A stretch of DNA of 64,000 bases from Arthrobacter sp. FW306-07-I (GCF_021800405.1 NZ_CP084550.1:1922001-1986000), one strand, 5' to 3'. Positions 29,038 through 38,748 are shown, counted from the first letter of the stretch. Notes: generated by a model from the sequence alone, not told the origin. Numbers and translations: made by a program.

Positions 29038-29099
29038 GATCTTCCCTTTCAAAAAGGGTGCGGGCGAGTTGCAGAAACGTCCTTACCACTACGCTACCA

Positions 29100-29113
29100 T
29101 TGCGCCTACGCAA
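29100..29113. promoter_or_regulatory. TTGC palindrome, site 4 (TPP-enzyme unit)
   Basis: TTGCGCCTACGCAA, a perfect TTGCG-N4-CGCAA. It lies upstream of the small hydrophobic protein and TPP enzyme. The following 29114-29553 holds no recognisable gene. Confidence 0.65.
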
Positions 29114-29553
29114 AGAAAATATTTTCCTGGCAGCCCCTTACCCTGTATCTCCGCATCTCGATTATTTTCCTTCCAGGTCCCCGGAGAAGAAGGACACCGC
29201 CAGTCGCGGCATCCGCGCGGGATTCTGGACCCTGGTTCTTTAGGAATTCCGGCATCCATGGGGTGTTTTATGACGTTACGTTGCCGGCTACCGTTTGATT
29301 CCTGATTCATCGCCAGTACCGGTGAACGGCCCAATGACTGATGCATGGGACCTCCGGTGTTGGGCGCTCGTTTTCGAGGGGCTCCGGAGGTCATCTGAGC
29401 CTTTGTCTTCCGCCAGTGGAGTTGCAGGGCATCAGCTCCATGATTTGTGCGGTGAGTGGATGGGGGAGGCTTTGGCAGGAGTCGGCGGGCAATCACGAGA
29501 ACGCGCCGCTGATGAGCTGCGGCCGCTGGTGCCCGGTCCAGCTCCTTCGCGCG

Positions 29554-31050
29554 CTACCTTCCCCAGTCACCAGGCGCGTGGTTCCCCGCCGGTAACGTCC
29601 GGTAGCTGAGTTCTGGTGAGGGCAGTCCAAATTCTCCTTTAAGCGCGGATTGGGCGGCGTACCAGCCGCACAGGCCATGCACTGAGGGCCCCGGTGGGGT
29701 GGAGGATGAACATAGATAGATACCTTCTGCTGGTGTCCGCCAAGGGTTGGATGAGATGACCGGTCGTTTGAGCAGTTGGCGGGCTGAGAGTGCCCCTGCG
29801 GAGAAGTCGCCTCCGACGTAGTTCGGGTTGTATTGGCTGTATTGGTGGGCTGTGATGGAGTGTGTTGCCAGGATGACGTCCCGGAAGCCCGGCGCGAATT
29901 GTTCGACTCGACGGGTGATCGTTTCTGTCGTGTCCAGGGTGGAGCCTGCAGGGACGTGGGTGTAGGTCCACAGAATGTGGTCTCCTGAGGGGGCTCGGGT
30001 GCTGTCCAGGGTCGATGGTTGGCAGGCAAGGACAAATGGCTGCCTGGGATGTCCTCCAGAGGCGACTTCGGCCTCGGCCCGGGACATCTCCGCCCTTGTT
30101 CCGCCCAGGTGCACGGTGGGTGCGGCGGCAAGGGCGGGGTTGGCCCAGGGTATGGGCCCTGAGAGGGCGAAGTCGACTTTGCTGACCGCGTTCCCGTACC
30201 GGAACGATCCAAGTTTGCGCAGGTAGTTCGTGGGGAGTTCGGCGCCGGCGACTTGGGCAAGGCCCGCTGCGGAGAGGTCCAAGAGGATGGCCTTCGGTCG
30301 GCAGCCGTTACGGACTTCGGCCAGGCCGGTGATGGGGGAGTCAAGGACGATCTCGCCGCCATGGTTCAGCAGGTCCTCGGCCATGGCGTCGGCGATTGAT
30401 TGGGATCCACCGACGGGGAGCGGCCAACCGCGGGCATGGGCGTGCGCGCCCAACAGCATTGCTGTGCCGCTGGTGGCCAGGCCGGGCAGCGACCCAATGC
30501 AGTGGGCGCTGACACCGGTGACCATGGCTGGGGCGATGTCTCCTTTGAAGCGTGTGTTCCACCAGGGCCCGCCCTGTTCCAAGGTCCTGGCCGCGTAGAG
30601 GAGCGCTCCGAGGCGGTCACGGGGGATACGCAGCAGTTGGTGCATGGTGAGGTCAGTGATCCCGTCGACCCGTTCAACGAGGGGTTGGAACAGCCGACGG
30701 TACCGGTCCCCGTCCGGGCCCAGGCCTTCAGCGGTCCGGGTGAGGCTGCGGAATGCGATCCCGGCGGTGGCTGCGTCCACGGTGTGGGCGTAGGAGATTT
30801 CTGGCACGCGCAGTTCGATGCGCTTTTCAAGTTCAAATGCTTGGAAGAAGGGGCTGGCAAGGGCCATGGGGTGGACAGCTGAACACACGTCATGGCGGAA
30901 CCCCGGTAACGTCAGCTCCGCCGTCCGGGTTCCACCCCCGATTTTGGCCGCCCCCTCGATCAACTGGACTTTCAACCCGGCCCGCGCCAAGGTTACGGCA
31001 GCGGCCAGACCGTTGGGTCCCGCCCCCACAACAACGGCGTCCGGCTTCAC
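29554..31050 (-). CDS. FAD-dependent phytoene-desaturase-like oxidoreductase
   Basis: 498 residues. N-terminal dinucleotide fold [19 protein letters not shown] with the GGGTRTAEL second FAD motif, and a C-terminal [19 protein letters not shown] typical of the CrtI/RetSat-like amine-oxidase superfamily. Substrate unknown; no other carotenoid gene is nearby. It starts with GTG at 31050, overlapping the TGA of the upstream GH15 gene, so it is the last gene of a five-gene minus-strand operon that begins next to marR. Confidence 0.85.
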   Translation of the reverse strand: MKPDAVVVGAGPNGLAAAVTLARAGLKVQLIEGAAKIGGGTRTAELTLPGFRHDVCSAVHPMALASPFFQAFELEKRIELRVPEISYAHTVDAATAGIAFRSLTRTAEGLGPDGDRYRRLFQPLVERVDGITDLTMHQLLRIPRDRLGALLYAARTLEQGGPWWNTRFKGDIAPAMVTGVSAHCIGSLPGLATSGTAMLLGAHAHARGWPLPVGGSQSIADAMAEDLLNHGGEIVLDSPITGLAEVRNGCRPKAILLDLSAAGLAQVAGAELPTNYLRKLGSFRYGNAVSKVDFALSGPIPWANPALAAAPTVHLGGTRAEMSRAEAEVASGGHPRQPFVLACQPSTLDSTRAPSGDHILWTYTHVPAGSTLDTTETITRRVEQFAPGFRDVILATHSITAHQYSQYNPNYVGGDFSAGALSARQLLKRPVISSNPWRTPAEGIYLCSSSTPPGPSVHGLCGWYAAQSALKGEFGLPSPELSYRTLPAGNHAPGDWGR

Positions 31051-32900
31051 GTGGCACTTCCACTGACAGAATCCTCGCGCCCGCCGGACCGGCTGTGGTC
31101 GCCGTTCTTGGGACTGGGCAGGGGCGTGTCACTGTGCCTGGCACGGCCTTGGTGGAGTTGCAGGGCGCAGTGGATGAGGGGGAAGTGGCTGAAGGCTTGT
31201 GGGGTATTGCCCAGTTGCCGCTGGTTCTTGGGGTCCCATTCTTCGCTGAGCAGGCCCACGTCGTTGCGGAGGCTGAGGAGTCGTTCGAAGAGTTCCTCGG
31301 CCTCGCTTCGCCGGTTGATCCCCAGCAGGGCGTCGACCAGCCAGAAGGAGCAGGCGAGGAAGACCCCTTCGGTCCCAGGCAGGCCGTCGTTGCTGGCCTG
31401 GGGGTGGTAGCGGAGGACAAAGCCGTCCTGCGTGAGGTGCTGCTGGATGGCCTCGACAGTGCCGATCACGCGGGGATGGTCGTGGGGCAGGAACCCTACA
31501 CGGGGGATCAAAAGGAGGCTCGCGTCCAGCTCGTTGTTTCCGTAGGACTGGACAAAGGTATTGCGCTCGGTGTTGAAGCCGTGCGTCATGACGTCTTCAT
31601 GGATGCTGTCGCGAAGTGCGGCCCAGCGGTCCTCAGGACCTGGGAGGCCGGAATGCTGGATTCCTTTCACCATGCGGTCTGCGGCTACCCAGCACATAAC
31701 TTTTGAGTGCGTGTTCTGGCGGCGTGGGCCGCGCATTTCCCAGAGTCCGTTGTCGGGTTTGTCCCAGTTGCCTTCGAGGTATTCCATAAGTGCTGTTTGG
31801 ATGTCCCAGGAGTCATCGACAGTGTCCGGAAAGGCGGCGCGGGTCAGGGAGAGCCCGTCCAGGACTTCCCCCCATACGTCCAGTTGCAGTTGGGGTGCGG
31901 CGGCGTTTCCAGTCCGGACCGGTTTGGAGTTTTCGAACCCGGAGAGCCAGGGCAGTTCCATTTCGGGGAGGCGGCGGGTGCCGTCGATGCCGTACATGAT
32001 CTGCAGGTCCGCTGGGTCACCGGCGACGGCGCGCAGCAGCCATTCCCGCCATGCCGCCGCTTCTTCGGTGTAGCCTCCGGCGAGCAGTGACTGCAGCGTC
32101 AGGGTCGCGTCGCGGAGCCAGCAGAACCGGTAATCCCAGTTCCTGGACCCGCCCGGGTCCTCGGGCAGGGACGTCGTTGGGGCGGCCACGATGCCACCAG
32201 TCGGGGAGTAGATAAGCCCCTTGAGCGTGATCAAGGAACGTTCAACGGCGTCCTTGTACTTTCCTTCCATCTTGCTCCGGCCGATCCAGTCCTGCCAGAA
32301 GTCCTCCGTCACTCTGAGGGCCCTGTCAGGGTCTGTTTGGCGCGGGGCAGGTTTGCTGCTGGGAACCCAGGTCAGCACAAAGGGAACCTTCGCCCCGGCC
32401 CGGACAGTGAAGTCACTGACCGTGCGCATGTTCCGGCCTTCGAGCGGGGCCCGCGTTGTGAGATAAGCGGCATCCGGGCCCGCGACAGCGCTCAGTCCGT
32501 GGTCACTGCGCCGCACCCAGGGCACGATATGACCGTAGTCGAAGCGCAAGCAAAGCTCCCCGTACATCTGCACGCTTCCGCTGAGGCCCTCCACAATCCG
32601 CACTAGATCAGCAGCGTCATCGCGGATTGGCATGAAATCGGTGACCCTGACGCTCCCGTCGGCCGTTTCCCATTCGGTCTCAAGGATCAGGCTGCCCGGG
32701 CGGTAGCGGCGGCGTGTGCACTTCTGCGCACCTGCCGGCGCCAGGAGCCATCGCCCCGCTGCCGGTGTGTCCAGCAACGCGGCGAAGCATGCAGGGGAGT
32801 CAAACTTCGGCAGGCACATCCAGTCGATTGAGCCGCTGGTACTGATCAGCGCGGCTGTGTGCAGGTCCCCGACGAGCGCGTAATCACTGATATCAGACAT
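31047..32900 (-). CDS. Glycoside hydrolase family 15 protein, second copy
   Basis: 617 residues. [20 protein letters not shown] at the start, barrel motif [12 protein letters not shown], and [18 protein letters not shown] at the end. It is closer to the mycobacterial trehalase-like GH15 type than the 17253 gene, with which it shares overall architecture but limited identity. It would release glucose from trehalose or short alpha-glucans. The start at 32900 overlaps the upstream DUF gene by 8 nt and its stop overlaps the FAD gene start. Confidence 0.88.
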   Translation of the reverse strand: MSDISDYALVGDLHTAALISTSGSIDWMCLPKFDSPACFAALLDTPAAGRWLLAPAGAQKCTRRRYRPGSLILETEWETADGSVRVTDFMPIRDDAADLVRIVEGLSGSVQMYGELCLRFDYGHIVPWVRRSDHGLSAVAGPDAAYLTTRAPLEGRNMRTVSDFTVRAGAKVPFVLTWVPSSKPAPRQTDPDRALRVTEDFWQDWIGRSKMEGKYKDAVERSLITLKGLIYSPTGGIVAAPTTSLPEDPGGSRNWDYRFCWLRDATLTLQSLLAGGYTEEAAAWREWLLRAVAGDPADLQIMYGIDGTRRLPEMELPWLSGFENSKPVRTGNAAAPQLQLDVWGEVLDGLSLTRAAFPDTVDDSWDIQTALMEYLEGNWDKPDNGLWEMRGPRRQNTHSKVMCWVAADRMVKGIQHSGLPGPEDRWAALRDSIHEDVMTHGFNTERNTFVQSYGNNELDASLLLIPRVGFLPHDHPRVIGTVEAIQQHLTQDGFVLRYHPQASNDGLPGTEGVFLACSFWLVDALLGINRRSEAEELFERLLSLRNDVGLLSEEWDPKNQRQLGNTPQAFSHFPLIHCALQLHQGRARHSDTPLPSPKNGDHSRSGGREDSVSGSAT

Positions 32901-33525
32901 GGCTGCCTCTCCTGGCCGTACCGTTGAGTGCTGGAACCTGCAGTTCGGGGCGGCGGCCGGGCCCCCGCACTGCACGGATGGCCAAGAGCACCGACATTGC
33001 CGCCCCTATGCCGGCCAGGACCATACCGGTCCCGCTTGGTCTCTGGAGGACAGTGTCGGGGTGGACATGGCCGGATCTGCCGGGGTAAGTGACCTCACCA
33101 GGCGATACATCCCATGCGTCGGGGGCGGGGAAAGTTCCAGCCGGTAGTTTTTCCTGCCGCAGCCGGCGTCGATTGGCAAGCCTGCGACGCACATCTGCAC
33201 TTGGAGCGGACAGGGCGTTGTCGGCCGCAACAGCCGCGGGGAAGTCAATAATGTAAGGCTCTCCGTAGAATGCCGAGGAAGCCACGGACTCGAGCCAAGT
33301 GCCCGGCGGGATTTGGACGCCGTTTTCCGCGAAGGCGGACCGCAGCCTTTTCAGGATCTCGTCGAGGCTTTTGCCCTGGGCGTCCCTGGTGACGTCGAAG
33401 ATAGCCAGCTGGAGCTGCAGTTTGGCGTCCGCTTCCGGGTCTGTGGCGCTGGGGTCCTGCCCCGTCGGGTCCGGGTTCACCGGCTTAGGGTCGGGGCGGC
33501 CGGCTTGATCTGGATTAAAGCTCAT
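32893..33525 (-). CDS. Hypothetical protein with C-terminal membrane helix
   Basis: 210 residues: a Pro/Asp-rich N-terminus, a charged helical middle (SLDEILKRLRSAFAENGVQI), and a single C-terminal helix GTGMVLAGIGAAMSVLLAIRA followed by basic residues. No named domain recognised. Stop overlaps the GH15 start; 21 bp separate it from the ZIP gene upstream. Genes on both sides are in the same operon, so it likely works with the envelope or metal/sugar functions there. Confidence 0.7.
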   Translation of the reverse strand: MSFNPDQAGRPDPKPVNPDPTGQDPSATDPEADAKLQLQLAIFDVTRDAQGKSLDEILKRLRSAFAENGVQIPPGTWLESVASSAFYGEPYIIDFPAAVAADNALSAPSADVRRRLANRRRLRQEKLPAGTFPAPDAWDVSPGEVTYPGRSGHVHPDTVLQRPSGTGMVLAGIGAAMSVLLAIRAVRGPGRRPELQVPALNGTARRGSHV

Positions 33526-33546
33526 GGGAATCCTTTCAGTCGTGTT

Positions 33547-34302
33547 TCAGCCGCCTACCTGGTCAACCGTGAAGGCGGCCAGGAATCCGACGGCCGCGAT
33601 GAGGCCGGTGAGCAGGTGATGTTCTTCGAAGGCTTCGGGGATCATCGTGTCGGCGAGCATGGCCAGGATCGCTCCAGCGGCCACCGCGGTGATGAACGCG
33701 ACAACTTCCGCGGGTGCGTCCTGCAGGACAAGGAATCCGATCAAGGCTGCCAGGCCCGAGACCACAGCAATTCCCACCCACACCCCAAATACATATTTGG
33801 CACTCCGACCCGCCTTTTTCATGCCGGCGGTGCTGGAGAGGCCTTCGGGAACGTTGGAGATGAAGACGGCGGCCAGCATGGCAGGACTGACTGCACCGGC
33901 GGTCACCAGGCCGACGCCAAGAACCACGGACTCCGGGATACCGTCCAGGAGAGCCCCGATGGCGATGGCGGTCCCGCTGCCTGGCTTTTGCTGCTCCGAG
34001 GGCTGTTTCCCGCCGGACCGTTTACGGTGTTTCGCCCCTTTTCGGGCCAACAATGCGTTCGCGGCCACATAAACGACGGCGCCGGTGGCGAAGCCGCCGA
34101 TGGTGGGCCACAGGCCCCCGCCGTTCACTGCTTCTTCCACGAGTTCAAAAGCCAGGGCAGAGATCAAAACCCCGGCACCAAAAGACATCACGGAAGAGAC
34201 CACCTTGGACGGAATCTTCCACTTCCACGCCAGGCCGCACCCCACAACCAGGGCACCGCCGGCGATGGTGCCCCACATCCAGGCCAGCAACCAGGCCGGC
34301 AT
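33547..34302 (-). CDS. ZIP-family divalent metal transporter
   Basis: 251 residues with about eight helices. The ZIP signature helices GALLDGIPESVVLGVGL and FISNVPEGLSS carry the metal-binding polar residues, with a basic/His-poor loop (KHRKRSGGKQPSEQQK) between. It would move zinc, iron or manganese across the membrane; direction is not shown. The start at 34302 is chosen because hydrophobic sequence begins there and AGGGG lies 8 nt upstream. Confidence 0.85.
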   Translation of the reverse strand: MPAWLLAWMWGTIAGGALVVGCGLAWKWKIPSKVVSSVMSFGAGVLISALAFELVEEAVNGGGLWPTIGGFATGAVVYVAANALLARKGAKHRKRSGGKQPSEQQKPGSGTAIAIGALLDGIPESVVLGVGLVTAGAVSPAMLAAVFISNVPEGLSSTAGMKKAGRSAKYVFGVWVGIAVVSGLAALIGFLVLQDAPAEVVAFITAVAAGAILAMLADTMIPEAFEEHHLLTGLIAAVGFLAAFTVDQVGG

Positions 34303-34351
34303 CACGCAACCCCTGCCAATAGGCGAGTTGTCGACTCTGTTATCAGGATTT

Positions 34352-34651
34352 TCATAGGATGAGTCCTTTCGATTGTTGTCCGCGTTTAGCGGGGGCGACA
34401 TGTATCCACCTGCGCCGGAAGCGCGATCTTGGAGCCGTGCGGCGGCCCGCTTCCACGACCCCGGCCACTACGCCGACAGGGCCGAAGGCGACCGGCGCCC
34501 GCGCGCTGGTGCCTCGTCGGTCAACGAAGATCTTCACGGCGGTCAGCGCCGAAAGGGACAGTTCAGGCCGACCGGTCTGCACATTCCTGATGAGCCGGTC
34601 GATCCCCTTGATGGATCCGGCCCCGGCGCCTTCTGCCTGTCGTGTTCTCAC
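34352..34651 (-). pseudogene. Truncated copy of the 20575 membrane protein
   Basis: GTG at 34651 behind AGCAGGAG opens IKGIDRLIRNVQTGRPELSL, which closely matches IHGIDRLIRNVETGRFERSL of the 20575 gene. Next comes VKIFVDRR, then APVAFGPVGVVAGV against LPVALGPVGAAAGI. The copy lacks about ten residues in the first helix and everything after the second, ending in unrelated basic sequence. It heads the minus-strand operon divergent from marR, so transcription may persist although the protein is probably non-functional. Confidence 0.7.
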
Positions 34652-34703
34652 AATTTCTCCTGCTCCGGATGGTCCCGTCCTCGCGCTGCGGGAGCTTCAA
34701 ACT

Positions 34704-34717
34704 TTGCGGGAAAGCAA
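34704..34717. promoter_or_regulatory. TTGC palindrome, site 5 (marR autoregulation)
   Basis: TTGCGGGAAAGCAA lies 22 bp before the marR start codon and 52 bp before the divergent operon start, so one bound dimer could control both. This is the main reason for assigning the nine-site family to this MarR protein. Confidence 0.65.
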
Positions 34718-34739
34718 CTATCGGAGGAAACTGGTACTT

Positions 34740-35240
34740 ATGGATACTGCTGGTGGATCTGAATCAGTCCCGGAACCTTCGAGCCGGGAAGTTGAAGCGG
34801 TAATGCGCGCCGCCGACACCCTCTTGCGCGTGGTCTCCCGTTCGGTTGCCGAGGTCGAGGACGTGGTAAACACCCCGCAACTGCGGGTCCTGGTCCTCAT
34901 CCACACCCGCGGACCACAGAACCTGGGTGGGGTCGCTACAGAGCTGGGAGTGCACGCCTCCAACGCCACGCGCATCTGTGACCGGCTGGTCGCTGCTGAG
35001 CTGCTGGAGCGGCGGGAGGATTCTGCAGACCGGCGATATATCCGGCTCGAACTGACGGCAAAAGGAAAAGCCCTGGTGAATTCCGTGCTCGAGCACCGGC
35101 GGCAGGCCATTGCGGAAGTCATTTCGCGGATGCCGTCTGGCCGCCGGCCGGCACTGGCTGCGGCGCTGGAGGCTTTCGCGGCCGCCGCGGGCGTCCAGGG
35201 CACCACTGACGGCCGCTTTACCTTGGGAGCCAACACGTGA
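34740..35240 (+). CDS. MarR-family transcriptional regulator
   Basis: 166 residues. Helical dimerisation ends flank a winged helix: TPQLRVLVLIHTRGPQNLGG, HASNATRICDRLVAAELLER, and the wing REDSADRRYIRLELTAKGKAL, the hallmark DxRxxxxxLT motif of MarR. It has an extended N-terminal helix. GGAGGAAA precedes the ATG at 34740. MarR proteins are usually ligand- or redox-released repressors of palindromes such as the TTGC-N6-GCAA site just upstream. The only Cys is in the recognition region, so thiol sensing is possible but unproven. Confidence 0.9.
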   Translation: MDTAGGSESVPEPSSREVEAVMRAADTLLRVVSRSVAEVEDVVNTPQLRVLVLIHTRGPQNLGGVATELGVHASNATRICDRLVAAELLERREDSADRRYIRLELTAKGKALVNSVLEHRRQAIAEVISRMPSGRRPALAAALEAFAAAAGVQGTTDGRFTLGANT

Positions 35241-35290
35241 AGTGACGGGGTCGTGATGCCGCAAGCCATGTCTTCATTGAACCCCAATAG

Positions 35291-35304
35291 TTGCGCGTTC
35301 GCAA
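35291..35304. promoter_or_regulatory. TTGC palindrome, site 6 (convergent gap)
   Basis: TTGCGCGTTCGCAA, a perfect TTGCG-N4-CGCAA, lies between the end of marR and the end of the epimerase gene, where no promoter is expected. Possibly a displaced promoter remnant, a roadblock or an unannotated transcript start. Confidence 0.55.
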
Positions 35305-35359
35305 TAGTTGGCGTGCAAGTTGTGTCGATTCACCTTGCGGGCTGATTCGCGTCAGTCCG

Positions 35360-36325
35360 TCAGATCGGTGTGATGCCCCACTCGCCGGTATGGGATTGCC
35401 CGGGTTCAAGAGTGATGAGCCCCTCACCGGAGTTGAAGGCGTCAGGGGCGCAGGTCATCGGTTCCACTCCAAGCCCGGTCCGCCGCCGGTCAGGCTGGGG
35501 GAGGGTATCGCCGGTGAAGATTTCCAGGTACGGATAGGACCCGTCCACCCACAGTTCCACGCCCCCGGAGTTATCCGGACGCACCAGTTTCACCCGGGCG
35601 CGCCCGTCGGCGTCACGGATAAGGTCGGTGTAGGCAACGTCGATGTGCCGGCCGCCCAGCTGCTGCAGTTCCCGCAGATCATACTCGGTGCCCTCCACCC
35701 GCTCGTGCCCGGTGGGGATGCCACGCTCATCCACGGGCAGGAAAGTCCTCCCCGGCACCTGAACCAGCGCGGCATCGATGGCCCCGGGAGTGGCGACACC
35801 TGGGTTGAGGTACGGGTGTGCCCCGGTCCCGTAAGGGCACCGCGATGCACTTCGGTTCATTGCCGTGGTCCGTACGGTCAAACCTCCCGGCCCGAGGTGG
35901 TAGTCCAGGCGGCAGTCAAGGATCCAGGGCCAGCCTTGGCAGGCGTGCAGGGTATAGGTGAAGGAAATGGAATCTTCGGTGTACTCCACCGCGGGCGCGT
36001 CCCAGTTCCGCCAGCGGGTGAGCCCGTGGATCGCGCCGCCTTTGTCCGGCTCGCTCAAGTCAAGCTGCAGCTGCTGGCCTTCCCACTCGTAGCTGCCGCC
36101 CTGGATGCGGTTGGGCCAGGGAATCAACGATTGGCCCCGCGCGCCAGTGCACATCTCGTCCGGACCGTATCCGTCCAGCAGGGGCCGGCCGTCCAGCAGG
36201 TAATCCCGCAGGGCTCCCCCGACTTCGGTCACCAGGACCGTTTGCCGGTCGTAAGAGATTTCATATTGACGTCCCGAGGGCAGACAATGGCCGGTCCCGG
36301 TGTCCCACTGGGCCTCCTCACGCAT
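35360..36325 (-). CDS. Aldose 1-epimerase family protein
   Basis: 321 residues, galactose-mutarotase fold: SLIPWPNRIQGG, GLTRWRNW, CPYGTGAHPYLNPG with the catalytic His, and a C-terminal GVEPMTCAPDAFNSG with the general base region. It equilibrates glucose anomers, which suits its position directly behind glucose dehydrogenase: ATGCGTGA at 36325 overlaps the dehydrogenase stop. GGAGG upstream supports this start over the ATG at 36340. Confidence 0.88.
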   Translation of the reverse strand: MREEAQWDTGTGHCLPSGRQYEISYDRQTVLVTEVGGALRDYLLDGRPLLDGYGPDEMCTGARGQSLIPWPNRIQGGSYEWEGQQLQLDLSEPDKGGAIHGLTRWRNWDAPAVEYTEDSISFTYTLHACQGWPWILDCRLDYHLGPGGLTVRTTAMNRSASRCPYGTGAHPYLNPGVATPGAIDAALVQVPGRTFLPVDERGIPTGHERVEGTEYDLRELQQLGGRHIDVAYTDLIRDADGRARVKLVRPDNSGGVELWVDGSYPYLEIFTGDTLPQPDRRRTGLGVEPMTCAPDAFNSGEGLITLEPGQSHTGEWGITPI

Positions 36326-37391
36326 GGCTTCTGCCTCCATCGGTCCCGCGGGACAGGTCGAGGACGACTTTGACGTCGTCAGTCCGGCGCTCGAAGGCCT
36401 CAGCGAAGTTCTCCAGCGGCACCCGGCGACTGATGAGGCGGCGGAGCCATGCCCCGTCGGCTTTAGCGAGTGCCTGGGCTCCGGCGTCGTAGTGGCGGCG
36501 GTTCGCGTTGACGCTGCCGAACACCACGCCGTTCATCAGTACCTCCTCGCGGTTGATTGCGCCCACGTCCACAGGTGTTTGTTTCCCTGTTCCGGAAACG
36601 CCGGTCAGGCAGGTGATGGCATCCTGGGCCCGGCACTTGAATGCATCCAGGACCACCGGGGTGACCCCGGTGCATTCAACCAGGATGTTGGGCTTGATGC
36701 CCGACTCCGGCAGGGGTTCGCTGTGGTACGTGGCGCCGAGGTCACGGACAAGCTCCGGTTTGGGTCCGTCCGTGACGATGTCGAAGACATGCACGTCCAG
36801 TCCCTGCTGGACGCCCAGCAGCGCCGCCAGCAGGCCAACCGGGCCCGCGCCGGTGACGACGGCGGTATGGGGGTCGAAAAATGCCCGCTGCCCGATCCGG
36901 TTGATCTGTTCCCAGGCCTTGGCCACGATGGTGGTGGGCTCCAGCAGGACACCCACATCCTCCAGCCCCGGGTCCAGCTTCACCGTCGCCTGGGCATCCG
37001 CCCGCCAGCGTTCCCGGGCGAAACCGTGCAGGCCCTTGATCCCGTGCTCGGTGTACTTGCCGTTGAGGCACATGTCCCATTCCCCGGCGGCGCAGGCCTT
37101 GCACGGCTCGGGGTCCGGCCGGCGGACAATACCCACTACCAGGTCGCCCGCGGCCAGGCCCGATCCGGAGGGGGCGTCGAGCACCCGGCCAAGGTTCTCG
37201 TGCCCCAGCACCAGGTAGTCCTGGCCCGGCGGCGCTTCCCCGTACTCCGCGGCGATGATTTCGCTGTCAGTTCCACACAGGCCCACAGCCAGCGCCTCCA
37301 CCAGCACCTGGCCCTCGCCGGCGGAGGGCTCGGGGATGTCCCGCAAGCGAAGCGTGTTCTTCTCACCGGGAGTTACCGTCAATGCGCGCAT
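36318..37391 (-). CDS. Zinc-dependent glucose 1-dehydrogenase
   Basis: 357 residues, medium-chain dehydrogenase of the glucose-dehydrogenase type: catalytic zinc residues in LCGTDSE and GHENLGRV, structural-zinc loop PCKACAAGEWDMC, a long KYTEHGIKGLHGF insertion seen in archaeal-type glucose dehydrogenases, and coenzyme fold VTGAGPVGLLAALLG. It oxidises glucose to gluconolactone with NAD(P). The first gene of a two-gene unit with the epimerase; the TTGC palindrome is 53 bp upstream, shared with yihY. Confidence 0.9.
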   Translation of the reverse strand: MRALTVTPGEKNTLRLRDIPEPSAGEGQVLVEALAVGLCGTDSEIIAAEYGEAPPGQDYLVLGHENLGRVLDAPSGSGLAAGDLVVGIVRRPDPEPCKACAAGEWDMCLNGKYTEHGIKGLHGFARERWRADAQATVKLDPGLEDVGVLLEPTTIVAKAWEQINRIGQRAFFDPHTAVVTGAGPVGLLAALLGVQQGLDVHVFDIVTDGPKPELVRDLGATYHSEPLPESGIKPNILVECTGVTPVVLDAFKCRAQDAITCLTGVSGTGKQTPVDVGAINREEVLMNGVVFGSVNANRRHYDAGAQALAKADGAWLRRLISRRVPLENFAEAFERRTDDVKVVLDLSRGTDGGRSHA

Positions 37392-37443
37392 TATTTCTTC
37401 TCCTCAGATCAAAAACCCGTCACTGCCTAGCTTCCCGCACTAG

Positions 37444-37457
37444 TTGCGTTTGTGCAA
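37444..37457. promoter_or_regulatory. TTGC palindrome, site 7 (gdh / yihY)
   Basis: TTGCGTTTGTGCAA, with flanking G and C extending the arms, in the 129-bp divergent gap between glucose dehydrogenase and the YihY-type gene. One dimer could control both directions. Confidence 0.65.
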
Positions 37458-37520
37458 CAGTATGTAGGAAGGCGAAAAGGTCCGAAGGGGGCCGGCTAAG
37501 CTCAGCAAGGAGGTCCGGGC

Positions 37521-38612
37521 ATGGCATTAGATGACACTTCCCAATCCCGCGCCACCACGGCGCGGCGTGCTCCGGCACCGGACGACGGCCGCAAACCGGA
37601 CAGCCCGACGGATGTCACCAAGCCGTTCTGGAAATACATCGCGAAGAGGACTTTGCGGGAGTTCAGCCAGGATCAATGCCCCGACCTCGCCGCCGGACTG
37701 ACCTACTATGCCGTGCTGTCTCTTTTCCCTGCGCTGCTTGCCATGGTTTCCCTGCTGGGGATCTTCGGTCAGGCCGGTAAAACCGCGGCGGCGCTTTTGG
37801 ATATTCTGCGCAGCATCGCCCCCGCCTCCACATTGGACGTGATCCGCGGCCCCCTTCAGGAACTAACGACCTCACAGACCGCAGGCTTCACCCTCGCTAT
37901 TGGCATCGTAGGCGCCTTCTGGACCGCCTCGGGCTACGTGAGCGCTTTCGCCCGCGCGATGAACCGGATCTACGACATCGACGAAGGCCGGGGCTTGATC
38001 AGGTTCCGGGCAACAATGCTGGCCGTGACAATTCTTGCCGTGGTCGTCGTGGCGATGCTCGCAGCCCTGCTCGTGCTCAGTGGCCCTGTTGCCGCGGCCG
38101 CTGGACGCCTCCTCGGACTTGGCGGATTGTTCGTCACGGTGTGGGACTTCGCTAAATGGCCGGTGATCATCGTGCTGGTTATTGTCATCGTTGCGGTGCT
38201 TTACTACGTCACCCCCAACGTCCGCCAGCCCCGGTTCCGATGGTTGAGTCCTGGCTCTTTCATCGCGCTGGTGGCCTTCGTGCTGGCATCTCTGGGCTTC
38301 ACTGCCTATGTCGCCAACTTCGGCCATTACAACAAAACCTATGGTGCCATCGGGGGCGTGGTCATCATGCTGCTGTGGCTGTGGATTTTGAATGTTTCAC
38401 TGCTTTTTGGAGCGGAGTTCGATGCCGAGACAGAGCGGGGCAGGGAACTGCAGGGCGGCTTCAAAGCGGAGGTGAGTATTCAATTGCCGCCCAGGGACAC
38501 GAAGAAGAGCGACAAACTGCACGAGCAGGAGGAAGAGGAAATCCGGCGCGGACGCGAACTCCGGGAAAACCACAACTCCCCTCATGGGCCTGCAGCAGAT
38601 GAAAGGTCCTAG
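37521..38612 (+). CDS. YihY/BrkB family inner-membrane protein
   Basis: 363 residues with six helices. The family block AAGLTYYAVLSLFPALLAM follows a cytoplasmic N-terminus, and ARAMNRIYDIDEGRG, YYVTPNVRQPRFRW and GAIGGVVIMLLWLWIL match the conserved core. The C-terminal 60 residues are highly charged. Formerly misnamed RNase BN; suggested transport or envelope role, not established. GGAGG lies before the ATG at 37521. Confidence 0.9.
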   Translation: MALDDTSQSRATTARRAPAPDDGRKPDSPTDVTKPFWKYIAKRTLREFSQDQCPDLAAGLTYYAVLSLFPALLAMVSLLGIFGQAGKTAAALLDILRSIAPASTLDVIRGPLQELTTSQTAGFTLAIGIVGAFWTASGYVSAFARAMNRIYDIDEGRGLIRFRATMLAVTILAVVVVAMLAALLVLSGPVAAAAGRLLGLGGLFVTVWDFAKWPVIIVLVIVIVAVLYYVTPNVRQPRFRWLSPGSFIALVAFVLASLGFTAYVANFGHYNKTYGAIGGVVIMLLWLWILNVSLLFGAEFDAETERGRELQGGFKAEVSIQLPPRDTKKSDKLHEQEEEEIRRGRELRENHNSPHGPAADERS

Positions 38613-38748
38613 GCGGGATCGGATTCGCCACCACAGTCACCTGGGGTCCGGGAAACCCCCGGAAGGCCGCAAGGCGGTCCCCCCTGTCCGGCAAGTACCC
38701 ACCCCGGGCTCTGACTACGCCAGCGGCCCCGGGTCATCTGAAGGCGTT

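Noticed and set aside
33313-36373. Long plus-strand frames over the ZIP, epimerase and dehydrogenase genes
   Set aside because: Antisense frames with GC-skewed composition; the minus-strand genes carry all catalytic motifs.
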